From assembly GCF_958453765.1 (NCBI RefSeq), contig NZ_CAUDZA010000002.1, positions 1 to 64,000 of the forward strand: DNA of 64,000 nucleotides, given 5' to 3'. Shown here one piece after another: positions 35,593-44,125 of this stretch. The stretch's first letter is position 1, and each line of letters begins with the position of its first letter. Source of the stretch: Phascolarctobacterium_A succinatutens_B (lineage in GTDB: Bacteria; Bacillota; Negativicutes; Acidaminococcales; Acidaminococcaceae). The position numbers and the translations under genes are program-made. The notes beneath the pieces are model-generated. The model worked only from the letters and a program-made list of their open reading frames with translations. It ran no database searches and was not told where the DNA came from.

Positions 35593-36291
35593 ATGAAAAA
35601 AGACTGGTTAAAAAATCCTGATGTTTGTGCTAAGGTGACGGCGGCAGTTTTGCTGGTGGCCTTGTTTTTGGGTATTCACTTTTTTGCCGATGATTTCTTC
35701 AACAAAACCTTTACGCTGGCAATCAGCGGCAATGTCAACGGCTTGGTGGAATATCTGCGCTCCTTTGGCCATTGGGCGATTTTAATCAGTTTTGTGCTGG
35801 ATGTGCTGATTAATGCCGGCAGTGTTTTCCCGTCGATTTTTCTTTCTACAGCCAACGGTCTGATTTTCGGTCTGCCGCTTGGTATTACTATTTCCTGGCT
35901 GGCGGAAACAACCGGTGTTGTCATCAGCTTTTACCTGATGCGCTTTTTCTTCCGTGATACGGCGCAGAAGCTGATTGAAAAAAGCAACTCGCTGAAATCC
36001 ATTGATGAAGCAAGCAGCAAGCACGGCCTGGAGTGGATGGCCTTTGCCAGGGCGCTGCCGTATTTTCCGTCAGGTATTTTGACGGCGGTGGGTGCTGTGA
36101 GCAGCATGAGTGCGCGTGATTACATTATTGCCAACCTTATCGGCAAATTTCCTTCTACGGCCTTGGAGGTTGTCATCGGTCATGATGTAGTTAATTTTCA
36201 GGAGCACAGCCAAAGATTAACGATTTTGATCTTGGTTGTGGGCGCTGTCTTTTTTGCGTATAAAAAATGGTTCTATAAAAAGGGAAAATAA
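35593..36291 (+). CDS. TVP38/TMEM64-family (VTT domain) membrane protein
   Basis: 232 aa with several hydrophobic helices. The VTT core includes NAGSVFPSIFLSTANGLIFG, a Glu in LAETTGVVISFYLMRFFFRD, and FARALPYFPSGILTAVGAVSSM. The family is related to DedA and to lipid scramblases; function here is unknown. AGAGG precedes the ATG, 15 nt after recG, so the two are probably co-transcribed. Confidence 0.88.
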   Translation: MKKDWLKNPDVCAKVTAAVLLVALFLGIHFFADDFFNKTFTLAISGNVNGLVEYLRSFGHWAILISFVLDVLINAGSVFPSIFLSTANGLIFGLPLGITISWLAETTGVVISFYLMRFFFRDTAQKLIEKSNSLKSIDEASSKHGLEWMAFARALPYFPSGILTAVGAVSSMSARDYIIANLIGKFPSTALEVVIGHDVVNFQEHSQRLTILILVVGAVFFAYKKWFYKKGK

Positions 36292-36305
36292 AATTTGCTT
36301 TAGTG

Positions 36306-36339
36306 CGTCGCTGCAGTAATTTCTGTGGCGGCGTTTTTT
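36306..36339 (+). terminator. Rho-independent terminator
   Basis: CGTCGCTGCAG (36306-36316) pairs with CTGTGGCGGCG (36323-36333) using wobble pairs, followed by TTTTTT. Confidence 0.75.
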
Positions 36340-36358
36340 CAAGATATGGAGAAGATAA

Positions 36359-37561
36359 ATGATGATGGAAAATAAAAATGTGCGTCTTTGGCAGCAATAT
36401 CAGGCACTTTATCTGCATATACCGTTTTGCGTACAGAAATGTCTGTATTGCGATTTTGCTTCTTATGCAGGCTTTGGCGAGCAGGCGAAGCGTGACTATA
36501 CCGACGCTGTGTGCAAAGAAATCGCCATGCGTGCGGATGAGGCGGCAAATATGGCGGCGAACGCCAGCATTTACTTTGGCGGCGGTACGCCGAGCGTGCT
36601 GCCTACGGAATGTATTGCTAAGCTGGTGAATGCATTGAAGCAGTACGGCTTTTGGCAGCAGCCCTGCGAGGCAACGATTGAGGTGAACCCCGGCACGGCG
36701 AATTTAGCCAAGCTGCAGACATTGCGCAGCCTTGGCTTTGACCGCATCAGCTTCGGCGTACAGTCGCTGCAGGATGACGAGCTGCGGGCAATAGGACGCA
36801 TTCACAACGCACAGCAGGCACTGGAGGCGTTGGCATTGGCACGCAAAGCAGGCTTCGCACGCATCAGTGCGGATTTGATTTACGGCCTGCCGTCGCAGAC
36901 TATGGCCAGCCTGCAGGATACGCTGGAGCGTCTGGCCGATACGGGCATAGAGCATATTTCTGTTTACGGCCTGATTGTGGAGGAGGGCACGCCGCTCGCA
37001 AGCCTTGTGGACAAGGGCAGAATAACTTTGCCTGACGAGGATACGGCGGCAGATATGTATGAGCTGGTGCAGAGCTTTTTGCGCGAGCGTGGCTTTGAGC
37101 GCTACGAAATTTCCAACTATGCCAAAAAAGGACAGTATTCGCGGCACAATACGGTTTATTGGCAGTATCATCCCTACATGGCCTTCGGCGCTGCCGCCTG
37201 CGGCTTTGACGGGCAAAGGCGGCGTACCGCTCTGAGTACGGTTAAGGAATACACCGGGCAGCTGCGAAGCTTCAGCGGTGACGATTTGCGCGACAGTGCA
37301 TTATATAATGTAGAAGAATTATCTTGCGCAGAGCTTTTGGAGGAATTTATGTTTATGGGACTGCGCCGCAGCGAAGGCGCGAGCCTGGCGGAGGCACGCG
37401 AGCGCTTTGACGTGGATGTGCTGCAGCGCTTTGCCTCCGAGCTGGCGCCGCTGCTTGAACAAAAGCTTATTGCGTATGATGCAAGCACGCAAAGACTGCG
37501 CCTGACAGAGCGTGGTATGGAGGTCGGCAATCAAATATTTGAAGTTTTTGTGATAACTTAA
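36359..37561 (+). CDS. hemW: Radical SAM protein HemW
   Basis: 400 aa. HemW is a heme-binding radical SAM protein related to coproporphyrinogen oxidase HemN but thought to act as a heme chaperone. It has LYLHIPFCVQKCLYCDF (C24-x3-C28-x2-C31), YFGGGTPSVL, DRISFGVQSLQDDELRAIGR and HISVYGLIVEEGTPL. HemN-specific residues are not evident. Three successive ATG codons lie at the start, and any of them could be used. It precedes hrcA, a frequent Firmicutes order. Confidence 0.92.
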   Translation: MMMENKNVRLWQQYQALYLHIPFCVQKCLYCDFASYAGFGEQAKRDYTDAVCKEIAMRADEAANMAANASIYFGGGTPSVLPTECIAKLVNALKQYGFWQQPCEATIEVNPGTANLAKLQTLRSLGFDRISFGVQSLQDDELRAIGRIHNAQQALEALALARKAGFARISADLIYGLPSQTMASLQDTLERLADTGIEHISVYGLIVEEGTPLASLVDKGRITLPDEDTAADMYELVQSFLRERGFERYEISNYAKKGQYSRHNTVYWQYHPYMAFGAAACGFDGQRRRTALSTVKEYTGQLRSFSGDDLRDSALYNVEELSCAELLEEFMFMGLRRSEGASLAEARERFDVDVLQRFASELAPLLEQKLIAYDASTQRLRLTERGMEVGNQIFEVFVIT

Positions 37562-37579
37562 AAATAAATCAAAAAGGTG

Positions 37580-37647
37580 TTGACAATAAAGTAGGCTAGT
37601 GCTATTCTAGTATCAAGATGTTAGCACTCCTAATGATAGAGTGCTAA
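37580..37647 (+). promoter_or_regulatory. Heat-shock promoter with CIRCE operator
   Basis: TTGACA (37580-37585), a 17-nt spacer and TATTCT (37603-37608). CIRCE follows as TTAGCACTC-N9-GAGTGCTAA at 37621-37647, a perfect match. HrcA from the first gene binds here. Confidence 0.98.
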
Positions 37648-37668
37648 CAATCAAAATGAGGTGGGAAT

Positions 37669-38703
37669 ATGTTAAACGAAAGAAAGAAAAAAATTCTCCA
37701 GCTCATAATTGAGGATTATATTTCAACCGCTGAGCCTGTAGGTTCAAGGACGATTGCCCGCAAATATGATTTGGGCCTCAGTCCTGCGACCATCCGTAAC
37801 GAGATGAGCGACCTGGAGCTCCTGGGTTATCTGGAGCAGCCGCACACCTCGGCCGGACGTGTACCGTCGGCTCAGGCTTATCGTCTTTATGTCGACTCAC
37901 TCGTTGAGCCCGGCACTCTGACAGATAATGACAGAGCACTGATTAACGGCTGGTTCAGCGAAAGACGCAGAAGCATTGATGAAATCTTCCAGTCAACGGC
38001 GAAAATCCTTTCCCGGATGACGAAGAATGTTTCAATGGTGCTGGCTAACCGTGATGCCGGTGCGTGCTTCCGTTATATGAAGTTTTTACCTCTGGATGAG
38101 CACCATGCCATCCTGTGCATAGTAACAGATGACGGCAATGTGGCCAACTGCGTGGTAGAAATTCCTTTGGGAATGCGGCCGGAGGAGCTGGACTACATGG
38201 CAGGACGCGTCAGCAGACTGCTGGAAGGCAGAGCGCTGGCGAACATTACCGAGGACCTGCTGCAGGCGGTGCATACCAATATAGCAGATGATAAGCTGCT
38301 GTTCACATCGCTGGTACAGTCCATCCGCCAGATGCGTCAAAAATACCAGCAGCAAAAGGTTTTCCTGGGCGGCACCAAGCAGCTGCTTAACCAGCCGGAA
38401 TTCCGCGACGTGGAGCGTGTGAAGAATCTTCTGGGTATTCTGGAGGAGGAGCGCGTAGTACGCGATTTGCTGAAGGCAGGCGAGGACAGCGGACTGAAGA
38501 TCACGATTGGCAGTGAAAACAAATTCACCGGCATTCAGGATTGCAGCATGGTACAGGCAACCTACCGTCTTAACGGTCAGATAGTCGGTACGATGGCAGT
38601 TCTTGGCCCGACGCGTATGGAATACGGCAAGGTAATTACCGTAATGGATTACCTGCATAAGTATTTGAAAACGATGTTCGAGCAGAAGCCAGACAATAAA
38701 TAA
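37669..38703 (+). CDS. hrcA: Heat-inducible transcription repressor HrcA
   Basis: 344 aa, normal length. The N-terminal winged helix (LNERKKKILQLIIEDYISTA, GSRTIARKYDLGLSPATIRNEMSDLELLGYLEQPHTSAGRVPS) binds CIRCE directly upstream. The C-terminal part contains FLGGTKQLLNQPEFRDVER and MEYGKVITVMDYL. GroE is thought to activate HrcA. GAGGTGGG precedes the ATG. First gene of hrcA-grpE-dnaK-dnaJ. Confidence 0.97.
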   Translation: MLNERKKKILQLIIEDYISTAEPVGSRTIARKYDLGLSPATIRNEMSDLELLGYLEQPHTSAGRVPSAQAYRLYVDSLVEPGTLTDNDRALINGWFSERRRSIDEIFQSTAKILSRMTKNVSMVLANRDAGACFRYMKFLPLDEHHAILCIVTDDGNVANCVVEIPLGMRPEELDYMAGRVSRLLEGRALANITEDLLQAVHTNIADDKLLFTSLVQSIRQMRQKYQQQKVFLGGTKQLLNQPEFRDVERVKNLLGILEEERVVRDLLKAGEDSGLKITIGSENKFTGIQDCSMVQATYRLNGQIVGTMAVLGPTRMEYGKVITVMDYLHKYLKTMFEQKPDNK

Positions 38704-38721
38704 AACTAAGGAGGAAGAGCC

Positions 38722-39309
38722 TTGCAGGATAATGAAATGAAAGAAAAACAGGCTGAGCAGGAGGCTGCGGAAGCGAAGGCTGCCGAACAGGAAACTGCGG
38801 AAGCTGCAGAAGCTGAAAAAGCTGAAGATGCAAAAAATGCGGAGGAAGCCGCTGAGCCTGAGGTTGACCCGAAGGATGCCAAAATCGAAGAGCTGCAAAA
38901 TCGTTTATTGAGATTGCAGGCCGATTTTGAAAACTTCCGCCGTCGCACCAATATAGAAAAGGAACAGCTTTCCACCTTTGTAACAGCAAATGTGGTTGGC
39001 AAGTTCTTAAAGGTTTTAGATAATTTTGAGCGTGCTGAAGCAAGCGTCGAAAAGGGCGATAATGTGGATGCAGTTGTCGACGGTATGAAAAAAATTCGCC
39101 GTCAGTTTGAAGATGCCTTCAAGGATCTGAAGATAGAAGAAATCGAAGCTCAAAATGCCAAGTTTGACCCGAACATCCACGAAGCCGTAATGCGCGGTCA
39201 TAATCCGGAGCTGGATGATGAAATCGTAGATATGGTTTTCGAAAAAGGCTATAAGCTGGGTGACAAGGTTATCCGTCACAGTAAGGTAAGAGTAAACACC
39301 AACGAATAA
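38722..39309 (+). CDS. grpE: Nucleotide exchange factor GrpE
   Basis: 195 aa. It releases ADP from DnaK. A long Glu/Ala/Lys-rich N-terminal part (to about residue 65) precedes the dimerising helix (LLRLQADFENFRRRTNIEKEQ) and the beta domain with FDPNIHEAVMRGHNPELDD, VFEKGYKLGDKVIRHSKVRV. The start is TTG 38722, 7 nt behind AAGGAGG; the later ATG codons lack such spacing. Confidence 0.95.
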   Translation: MQDNEMKEKQAEQEAAEAKAAEQETAEAAEAEKAEDAKNAEEAAEPEVDPKDAKIEELQNRLLRLQADFENFRRRTNIEKEQLSTFVTANVVGKFLKVLDNFERAEASVEKGDNVDAVVDGMKKIRRQFEDAFKDLKIEEIEAQNAKFDPNIHEAVMRGHNPELDDEIVDMVFEKGYKLGDKVIRHSKVRVNTNE

Positions 39310-39416
39310 AGCTGGCGTGCTCTTTACAATAAATTTAAAAAATATATCACATCGATTCGGTAAAAATGCGGCAGCTGCCGCATCACCGAAGGATAGTAAT
39401 CAGGAGGATAAAAATC

Positions 39417-41276
39417 ATGGCTAAAGTAATTGGTATTGACTTAGGTACTACTAATAGTGTTGTTGCAGTTATGGAAGGCGGCGAACCTACCGTCATCACT
39501 AATCAGGAAGGCAGCCGCTTAACCCCGTCTGTTGTAGGCTTTGCTAAAAACGGCGAGCGTCTGGTTGGTCAGCTGGCAAAACGTCAGGCAGTTTCCAACC
39601 CTGACAGAACCATCAGCTCCATCAAACGTCACATGGGCGAAGGCTCTTACAGAGTAACTATCGACGACAAAAAATATTCCCCGGAAGAAATTTCCGCAAT
39701 GATTCTGCAAAAACTGAAAGCTGATGCAGAGGCTTATTTGGGCGAAACTGTATCCCAGGCAGTTATCACTGTTCCGGCATACTTCAATGACAGCCAACGT
39801 CAGGCTACTAAAGACGCAGGCAAGATTGCAGGCCTTGATGTTCTGCGTATCGTCAACGAGCCTACCGCTGCTTCTCTGGCATACGGCATTGATAAAACCG
39901 ACGACCATACCATCATGGTATACGACCTCGGCGGCGGCACCTTCGATGTATCCATTCTGGATGTCGGCGACGGCGTATTCGAAGTAAAAGCAACCAACGG
40001 TGATACTCATCTGGGCGGCGATGACTTCGATAAGAAAATCATGGACTGGATGGTTGACGAATTCAAGAAAGCTGAAGGCATTGACCTTTCTACCGACCGT
40101 ATGGCTATGCAGCGTTTGCGTGAGGCTGCTGAAAAAGCTAAAATCGAATTGTCCGGCGTTATGAGCACTAACATCAACCTGCCGTTCATCACTGCAGGTG
40201 CTGACGGCCCGAAACATTTGGATATGGACCTGACTCGTGCTAAATTCGAAGCAATGACTGCTGATCTGGTTGAACGTACCATGGGCCCTGTTCGTCAGGC
40301 TATGAGCGATGCAGGTCTTTCCGCAAGCGATATCAGCAAAGTAATCCTGGTCGGCGGTTCTTCCCGTATCCCGGCTGTACAGGCTGCTATCAAAGCATTC
40401 ATGGGCAAAGAGCCTTACAAAGGAGTTAACCCGGATGAATGCGTTGCAGTAGGTGCGGCTATCCAGGCCGGCGTTCTCTCCGGTGAAGAAGGTACCGGCA
40501 ACGTATTGCTGCTGGATGTAACTCCGTTGTCCCTGGGTATTGAAACCCTCGGCGGTGTATTCACCAAGATTATCGACCGTAACACCACCATCCCGACCTC
40601 TAAGAAACAGGTATTCTCTACCGCTGCAGATAACCAGCCTTCCGTTGATATCCATGTTCTGCAAGGCGAACGTGAAATGGCTGCAGACAACAAAACTCTG
40701 GGCCGCTTCGAGCTGTCCGGCATCCCGGCTGCACCGCGTGGAATTCCTAAAATCGAAGTTTCCTTCGACATCGATGCTAACGGTATCGTTAACGTAAGCG
40801 CTAAAGACCTTGGCACCGGCAAAGAACAAAAGATTACCATTACCTCCTCCGGCACCCTTGATAAGGACGAAGTAGACAGAATGGTTAAAGAAGCAGAAGC
40901 TAACGCTGAAGCTGATAAGAAACGTAAAGAGGGCGTAGAAGTTCGTAACCAGGCTGACAACATGTGCTATCAGGCTGAAAAGACCATGAAAGACATGGAA
41001 GGCAAAGGCAAGGACGAATTAATCGCTAAGGTTAAAGCTGCTGTTGACACCCTGAAGGAAACCATGAAGGGCGACGACCTTGACAAGATTAAAGCTGATA
41101 CCGAAGCTCTGACCAAACCGCTGTACGAGCTGAGCGCTGAGCTTTACAAAGAAACCCAGGCACAAGAGGGTGCTGCAGGCGCACAAGGCGCTGCAGGTGC
41201 TCAGGGTGCTCAAGGTGCTAAAAAAGCCGATGACGATGTTGTAGATGCGGAAGTTGTTGACGACGACAAGAAATAA
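39417..41276 (+). CDS. dnaK: Chaperone DnaK (Hsp70)
   Basis: 619 aa. ATP-driven chaperone. ATPase signatures are IGIDLGTTNSVVAV, VYDLGGGTFDVSILD and VILVGGSSRIPAVQ; the substrate domain includes LLDVTPLSLGIETLGG. A Gly/Ala/Gln-rich linker and an acidic C-terminal end (DDDVVDAEVVDDDKK) follow. The start is ATG 39417 behind CAGGAGG; the frame is open further upstream without a site. Codon choice is that of a highly expressed gene. Confidence 0.98.
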   Translation: MAKVIGIDLGTTNSVVAVMEGGEPTVITNQEGSRLTPSVVGFAKNGERLVGQLAKRQAVSNPDRTISSIKRHMGEGSYRVTIDDKKYSPEEISAMILQKLKADAEAYLGETVSQAVITVPAYFNDSQRQATKDAGKIAGLDVLRIVNEPTAASLAYGIDKTDDHTIMVYDLGGGTFDVSILDVGDGVFEVKATNGDTHLGGDDFDKKIMDWMVDEFKKAEGIDLSTDRMAMQRLREAAEKAKIELSGVMSTNINLPFITAGADGPKHLDMDLTRAKFEAMTADLVERTMGPVRQAMSDAGLSASDISKVILVGGSSRIPAVQAAIKAFMGKEPYKGVNPDECVAVGAAIQAGVLSGEEGTGNVLLLDVTPLSLGIETLGGVFTKIIDRNTTIPTSKKQVFSTAADNQPSVDIHVLQGEREMAADNKTLGRFELSGIPAAPRGIPKIEVSFDIDANGIVNVSAKDLGTGKEQKITITSSGTLDKDEVDRMVKEAEANAEADKKRKEGVEVRNQADNMCYQAEKTMKDMEGKGKDELIAKVKAAVDTLKETMKGDDLDKIKADTEALTKPLYELSAELYKETQAQEGAAGAQGAAGAQGAQGAKKADDDVVDAEVVDDDKK

Positions 41277-41287
41277 GGCTGTCGATA

Positions 41288-41366
41288 AGGCACCATCTGC
41301 GTCGTTGAAACGCCTCGACGTACTAAAAGTACGCCGTCGTCGTTTCGCCTAGCATCTGATACCTTC
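41288..41366. repeat. Palindromic intergenic repeat, GTAC family (copy 1)
   Basis: An imperfect inverted repeat centred on CGACGTACT-AAA-AGTACGCCG (about 41317-41336), with arms reaching AAGGCACCATCTG and CATCTGATACCTT. The right half closely matches the right half of the element at 60420-60468. A further left-arm-like piece (AAAGGCATCATCTG) is at 41389-41402. Between it and dnaJ lies a hairpin TGCCCAG/CTGGGCA (about 41442-41484). Confidence 0.65.
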
Positions 41367-41530
41367 TCACCAGCCTTCAGGTTAGGTGAAAGGCATCATC
41401 TGTGCTGTTGCTGCAGACGTAAAAAAGTAATATAATATTAGTGCCCAGCTGCTGTGGCAACCGCCATTATGCATCTGGGCATTATATGCTTAAATAATAT
41501 TCGTTAGAAAAGTTTTAGGAGGCGCCTGTT

Positions 41531-42682
41531 TTGGCTAAGAGAGATTATTATGAGGTACTGGGAGTAAGCAAAACTGCTTCCCAGGACGAAATAAAAAAAG
41601 CATTCCGTAAACTGGCCCTGAAATATCATCCTGACCGCAATAAGGGCAACGAAGAAGCCATGAACAAATTCAAGGAAGCCAACGAGGCTTACAGCGTCCT
41701 TTCCGATGAGCAGAAGCGCCAGCAGTATGACCAGCTTGGCCCTGATGCCTTCGAACAGGCGCAGACTGCCGGCGGCGCCGGCGGTAATCCGTTCGGCGGC
41801 GGCTTCGGTGGCTTTGGCGGCGGAGGCATGGATGATATTTTCGATATGTTCTTCGGCGGCCAGGGACGCAGTCGCGGCGGCCGTGAAGCGGGCCCGCAGC
41901 GCGGTGCGGATTTGCGCTTTGATATGGAAATTACCTTTGAAGAAGCAGCTTTCGGCGTAGAGAAGGAAATCAATCTGTATCGCGACGAAACCTGCGACCA
42001 TTGCCACGGTGATGGTGCAGAACCCGGCTCCAAGGTTGAAACCTGTCCTGAATGTCACGGCTCCGGCTATGTACGCTTCACCCAGAACACCATGTTCGGT
42101 CAGATGGTAAATGAGCGTCCGTGCTCCAAGTGCCACGGCGAAGGCAAGATTATTTCCAACCCCTGCAAGGAATGCCGCGGCAAGGGTACTGTGAAGAAGA
42201 ATAAACGCCTGAAGGTAAAAATTCCTGCAGGTGTAGATAACGGCTCCCGTCTGCGCGTAAGCGGCGAGGGCGAGGCCGGTGCTAAGGGCGGTCAGAGCGG
42301 TGATCTTTACGTATATCTGTACGTGAAGCCACACAAGTTCTTTGAACGTGATGGCACTACTGTTCTGTGCGAGGTACCTGTCAATATCGTACAGGCAACC
42401 CTGGGCGCTGAGATCAAGGTTCCTACGCTGGATGGTCAGGTAACCGTTAAGGTTCCCGAAGGCACTCAGCCAGGTAAGGTGCTGCGCCTGAAGGGGAAGG
42501 GCATTCCCAGCCTGCGCGGCGGTCAGCGTGGTGATCAGCTGGTTCGCATTAAGGTAGTTGTACCGACCAAGCTGAATGATAAGCAGAAGGATGCACTACG
42601 CAGCTTCGGTGAAATCAGCAAGGATAATATCAGCCCCGAAGAAAAGAGCTTCTTCAATAAAATCAAAAATCTTTTTAAATAA
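41531..42682 (+). CDS. dnaJ: Chaperone DnaJ (Hsp40)
   Basis: 383 aa. The J domain has KYHPDRNKG (HPD) that stimulates DnaK. A Gly/Phe-rich stretch (GGNPFGGGFGGFGGGGMDD) follows, then four zinc motifs: CDHCHGDG, CPECHGSG, CSKCHGEG and CKECRGKG. The C-terminal substrate-binding domains complete the protein. The start is TTG 41531 behind AGGAGGCG. The 254-nt gap to dnaK contains a palindromic repeat. Confidence 0.97.
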   Translation: MAKRDYYEVLGVSKTASQDEIKKAFRKLALKYHPDRNKGNEEAMNKFKEANEAYSVLSDEQKRQQYDQLGPDAFEQAQTAGGAGGNPFGGGFGGFGGGGMDDIFDMFFGGQGRSRGGREAGPQRGADLRFDMEITFEEAAFGVEKEINLYRDETCDHCHGDGAEPGSKVETCPECHGSGYVRFTQNTMFGQMVNERPCSKCHGEGKIISNPCKECRGKGTVKKNKRLKVKIPAGVDNGSRLRVSGEGEAGAKGGQSGDLYVYLYVKPHKFFERDGTTVLCEVPVNIVQATLGAEIKVPTLDGQVTVKVPEGTQPGKVLRLKGKGIPSLRGGQRGDQLVRIKVVVPTKLNDKQKDALRSFGEISKDNISPEEKSFFNKIKNLFK

Positions 42683-42696
42683 AAACTGTAAAAAGC

Positions 42697-42831
42697 TTGA
42701 CACTTATCAGGCTATGTGTTATCATATTCTAGTAACAAAGCAGAAGCCACTCGCTTCTCACCTTGCGGCAAACGCTCGACAGGGTTGGATATGATATTCA
42801 TGCGGGTGGAATTTGTTCTGCCCGCTTTTTT
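42697..42831 (+). promoter_or_regulatory. infC operon promoter and leader attenuator (L20-leader-like)
   Basis: TTGACA (42697-42702), a 17-nt spacer and TATCAT (42720-42725). The leader contains GCCACTCGCTTCTCACC, CTTGCGG and CTCGACAGGGTTGGATATG, resembling the Firmicutes IF3-L35-L20 leader in which ribosomal protein L20 controls readthrough. It ends in a terminator: GCGGGT (42802-42807) with GCCCGC (42820-42825) and TTTTTT. Confidence 0.7.
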
Positions 42832-42907
42832 GTTTTGCTTATATCTGATATGTTACAGATTTTATAAGCAGTAATTGCTTATCTGAGGTTCATGGAGGTG
42901 AATTGTT

Positions 42908-43426
42908 ATAAGTAAGGAAAGCTTGCGTATTAACGAAGAAATTCGTGCGCGTGAAGTGCGTGTTATTGCCAATGGGGGCGAACAGCTCGGCATTATGTCC
43001 AGCCGTGACGCTCTGAAGCTTGCATTAGAAAATCATCTGGACTTAGTCGAAATTGCTCCGACAGCAAAACCGCCTGTGTGCCGGATTATGGATTATGGCA
43101 AGTATCGTTACGAGCAGCAAAAACGCGAAAAAGAAGCTCGTAAGAAACAAAAGACCTTCGACATTAAAGAAGTTAAGCTGCGTCCCGGTATCGAGGACCA
43201 CGACTTCAATGTTAAGTATAAGAATGCAGTACGTTTCCTGGAAGATGGCGATAAGGTAAAAGTTACCATCATGTTCCGTGGCCGCGAACTGTCTCATCCT
43301 GAGCTTGGCGAGGTGCTGCTGAATCGTATGGCACAGCAGTTGAAAGAAATTGCCGTCGTAGAAAGAGTTCCAAAATTAGAAGGCAAAAACATGATTATGA
43401 TTGTTGCGCCAAAACCTGCTAAATAA
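42908..43426 (+). CDS. infC: Translation initiation factor IF-3
   Basis: About 172 aa. IF3 blocks subunit joining and checks start codons. It contains LRINEEIRAREVRVIANGGEQLGIMS, LDLVEIAPTAKPPVCRIMDYGKYRYEQQKREKEARK and VKVTIMFRGRELSHPELG. There is no ATG or GTG at the start. GGAGGTG (42894-42900) is followed by ATT at 42902 and ATA at 42908, both in frame; ATA is better spaced. A rare start codon fits the known self-control of IF3. TTG 42923 would shorten the N-terminus and lacks a site. Confidence 0.93.
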   Translation: MSKESLRINEEIRAREVRVIANGGEQLGIMSSRDALKLALENHLDLVEIAPTAKPPVCRIMDYGKYRYEQQKREKEARKKQKTFDIKEVKLRPGIEDHDFNVKYKNAVRFLEDGDKVKVTIMFRGRELSHPELGEVLLNRMAQQLKEIAVVERVPKLEGKNMIMIVAPKPAK

Positions 43427-43443
43427 TAGAGGAGGAAATCACA

Positions 43444-43641
43444 ATGCCGAAAATGAAAACCCGTAGAGCTGCTGCAAAGCGCTTCAAAAAAACCGCTTCT
43501 GGTGAATTCAAACATTTTAAAAACTTCAAGAGCCACATTCTCGAACATAAATCTCCTGCACGTAAGAGAAACCTGCGTAAAGCAGCTCTGGTGCACAAGA
43601 CTGACAAAGAGCATGTAGCAAAAATGCTCCCGTACGCATAA
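43444..43641 (+). CDS. rpmI: Ribosomal protein bL35
   Basis: 65 aa, normal length. PKMKTRRAAAKRFKKTASGE and HILEHKSPARKRNLRKAALV are family hallmarks. GAGGAGG precedes the ATG. Middle gene of infC-rpmI-rplT. Confidence 0.98.
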   Translation: MPKMKTRRAAAKRFKKTASGEFKHFKNFKSHILEHKSPARKRNLRKAALVHKTDKEHVAKMLPYA

Positions 43642-43669
43642 TTAAGAGATTTAAAGGAGGATACTAACA

Positions 43670-44023
43670 ATGGCAAGAGTTAAAGTGGGCGTAACCGCTC
43701 ATCGTCGTCATAAACACATTCTGAAACTGGCTAAAGGTTACTATGGTTCCCGCAGCAAACAATTCAAAAAAGCTAACGAGCTGGTAATGAAAGCTCTGTC
43801 CTATGCTCGTCGTGACCGTCGCGCTAAAAAACGCGAGTTCCGTCGTCTGTGGATTGCTCGTATCAACGCTGCTACCCGTGCTAACGGCCTGAGCTACAGC
43901 CGTTTCATCTGCGGCCTGACCAAAGCTGGCATCGAAATGAACCGCAAAGTTATGGCTGACATGGCTATCTATGACTCTGCTGCTTTCGCTAAGCTGGTAG
44001 AAGCTGCAAAAGCTGCTCTGTAA
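43670..44023 (+). CDS. rplT: Ribosomal protein bL20
   Basis: 117 aa, normal length. It starts MARVKVGVTAHRRHKHILKLAKGYYGSRSK and continues LWIARINAATRANGLSYSRFI. L20 is needed for early 50S assembly and is the probable regulator acting on the operon leader. AAGGAGG precedes the ATG. Confidence 0.98.
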   Translation: MARVKVGVTAHRRHKHILKLAKGYYGSRSKQFKKANELVMKALSYARRDRRAKKREFRRLWIARINAATRANGLSYSRFICGLTKAGIEMNRKVMADMAIYDSAAFAKLVEAAKAAL

Positions 44024-44064
44024 GAGAAAAAGTAAATACTGACTGGTGCGTAGGCGCTGGTCTG

Positions 44065-44101
44065 AGCCTGCTCCTGTGCATGCATGGGAGCAGGCTTTTT
44101 T
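44065..44101 (+). terminator. Rho-independent terminator after rplT
   Basis: AGCCTGCTCC (44065-44074) pairs with GGAGCAGGCT (44087-44096), with a T run to 44101. Confidence 0.92.
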
Positions 44102-44125
44102 ATAATTTGTGAGGGGTTTAGTTTT

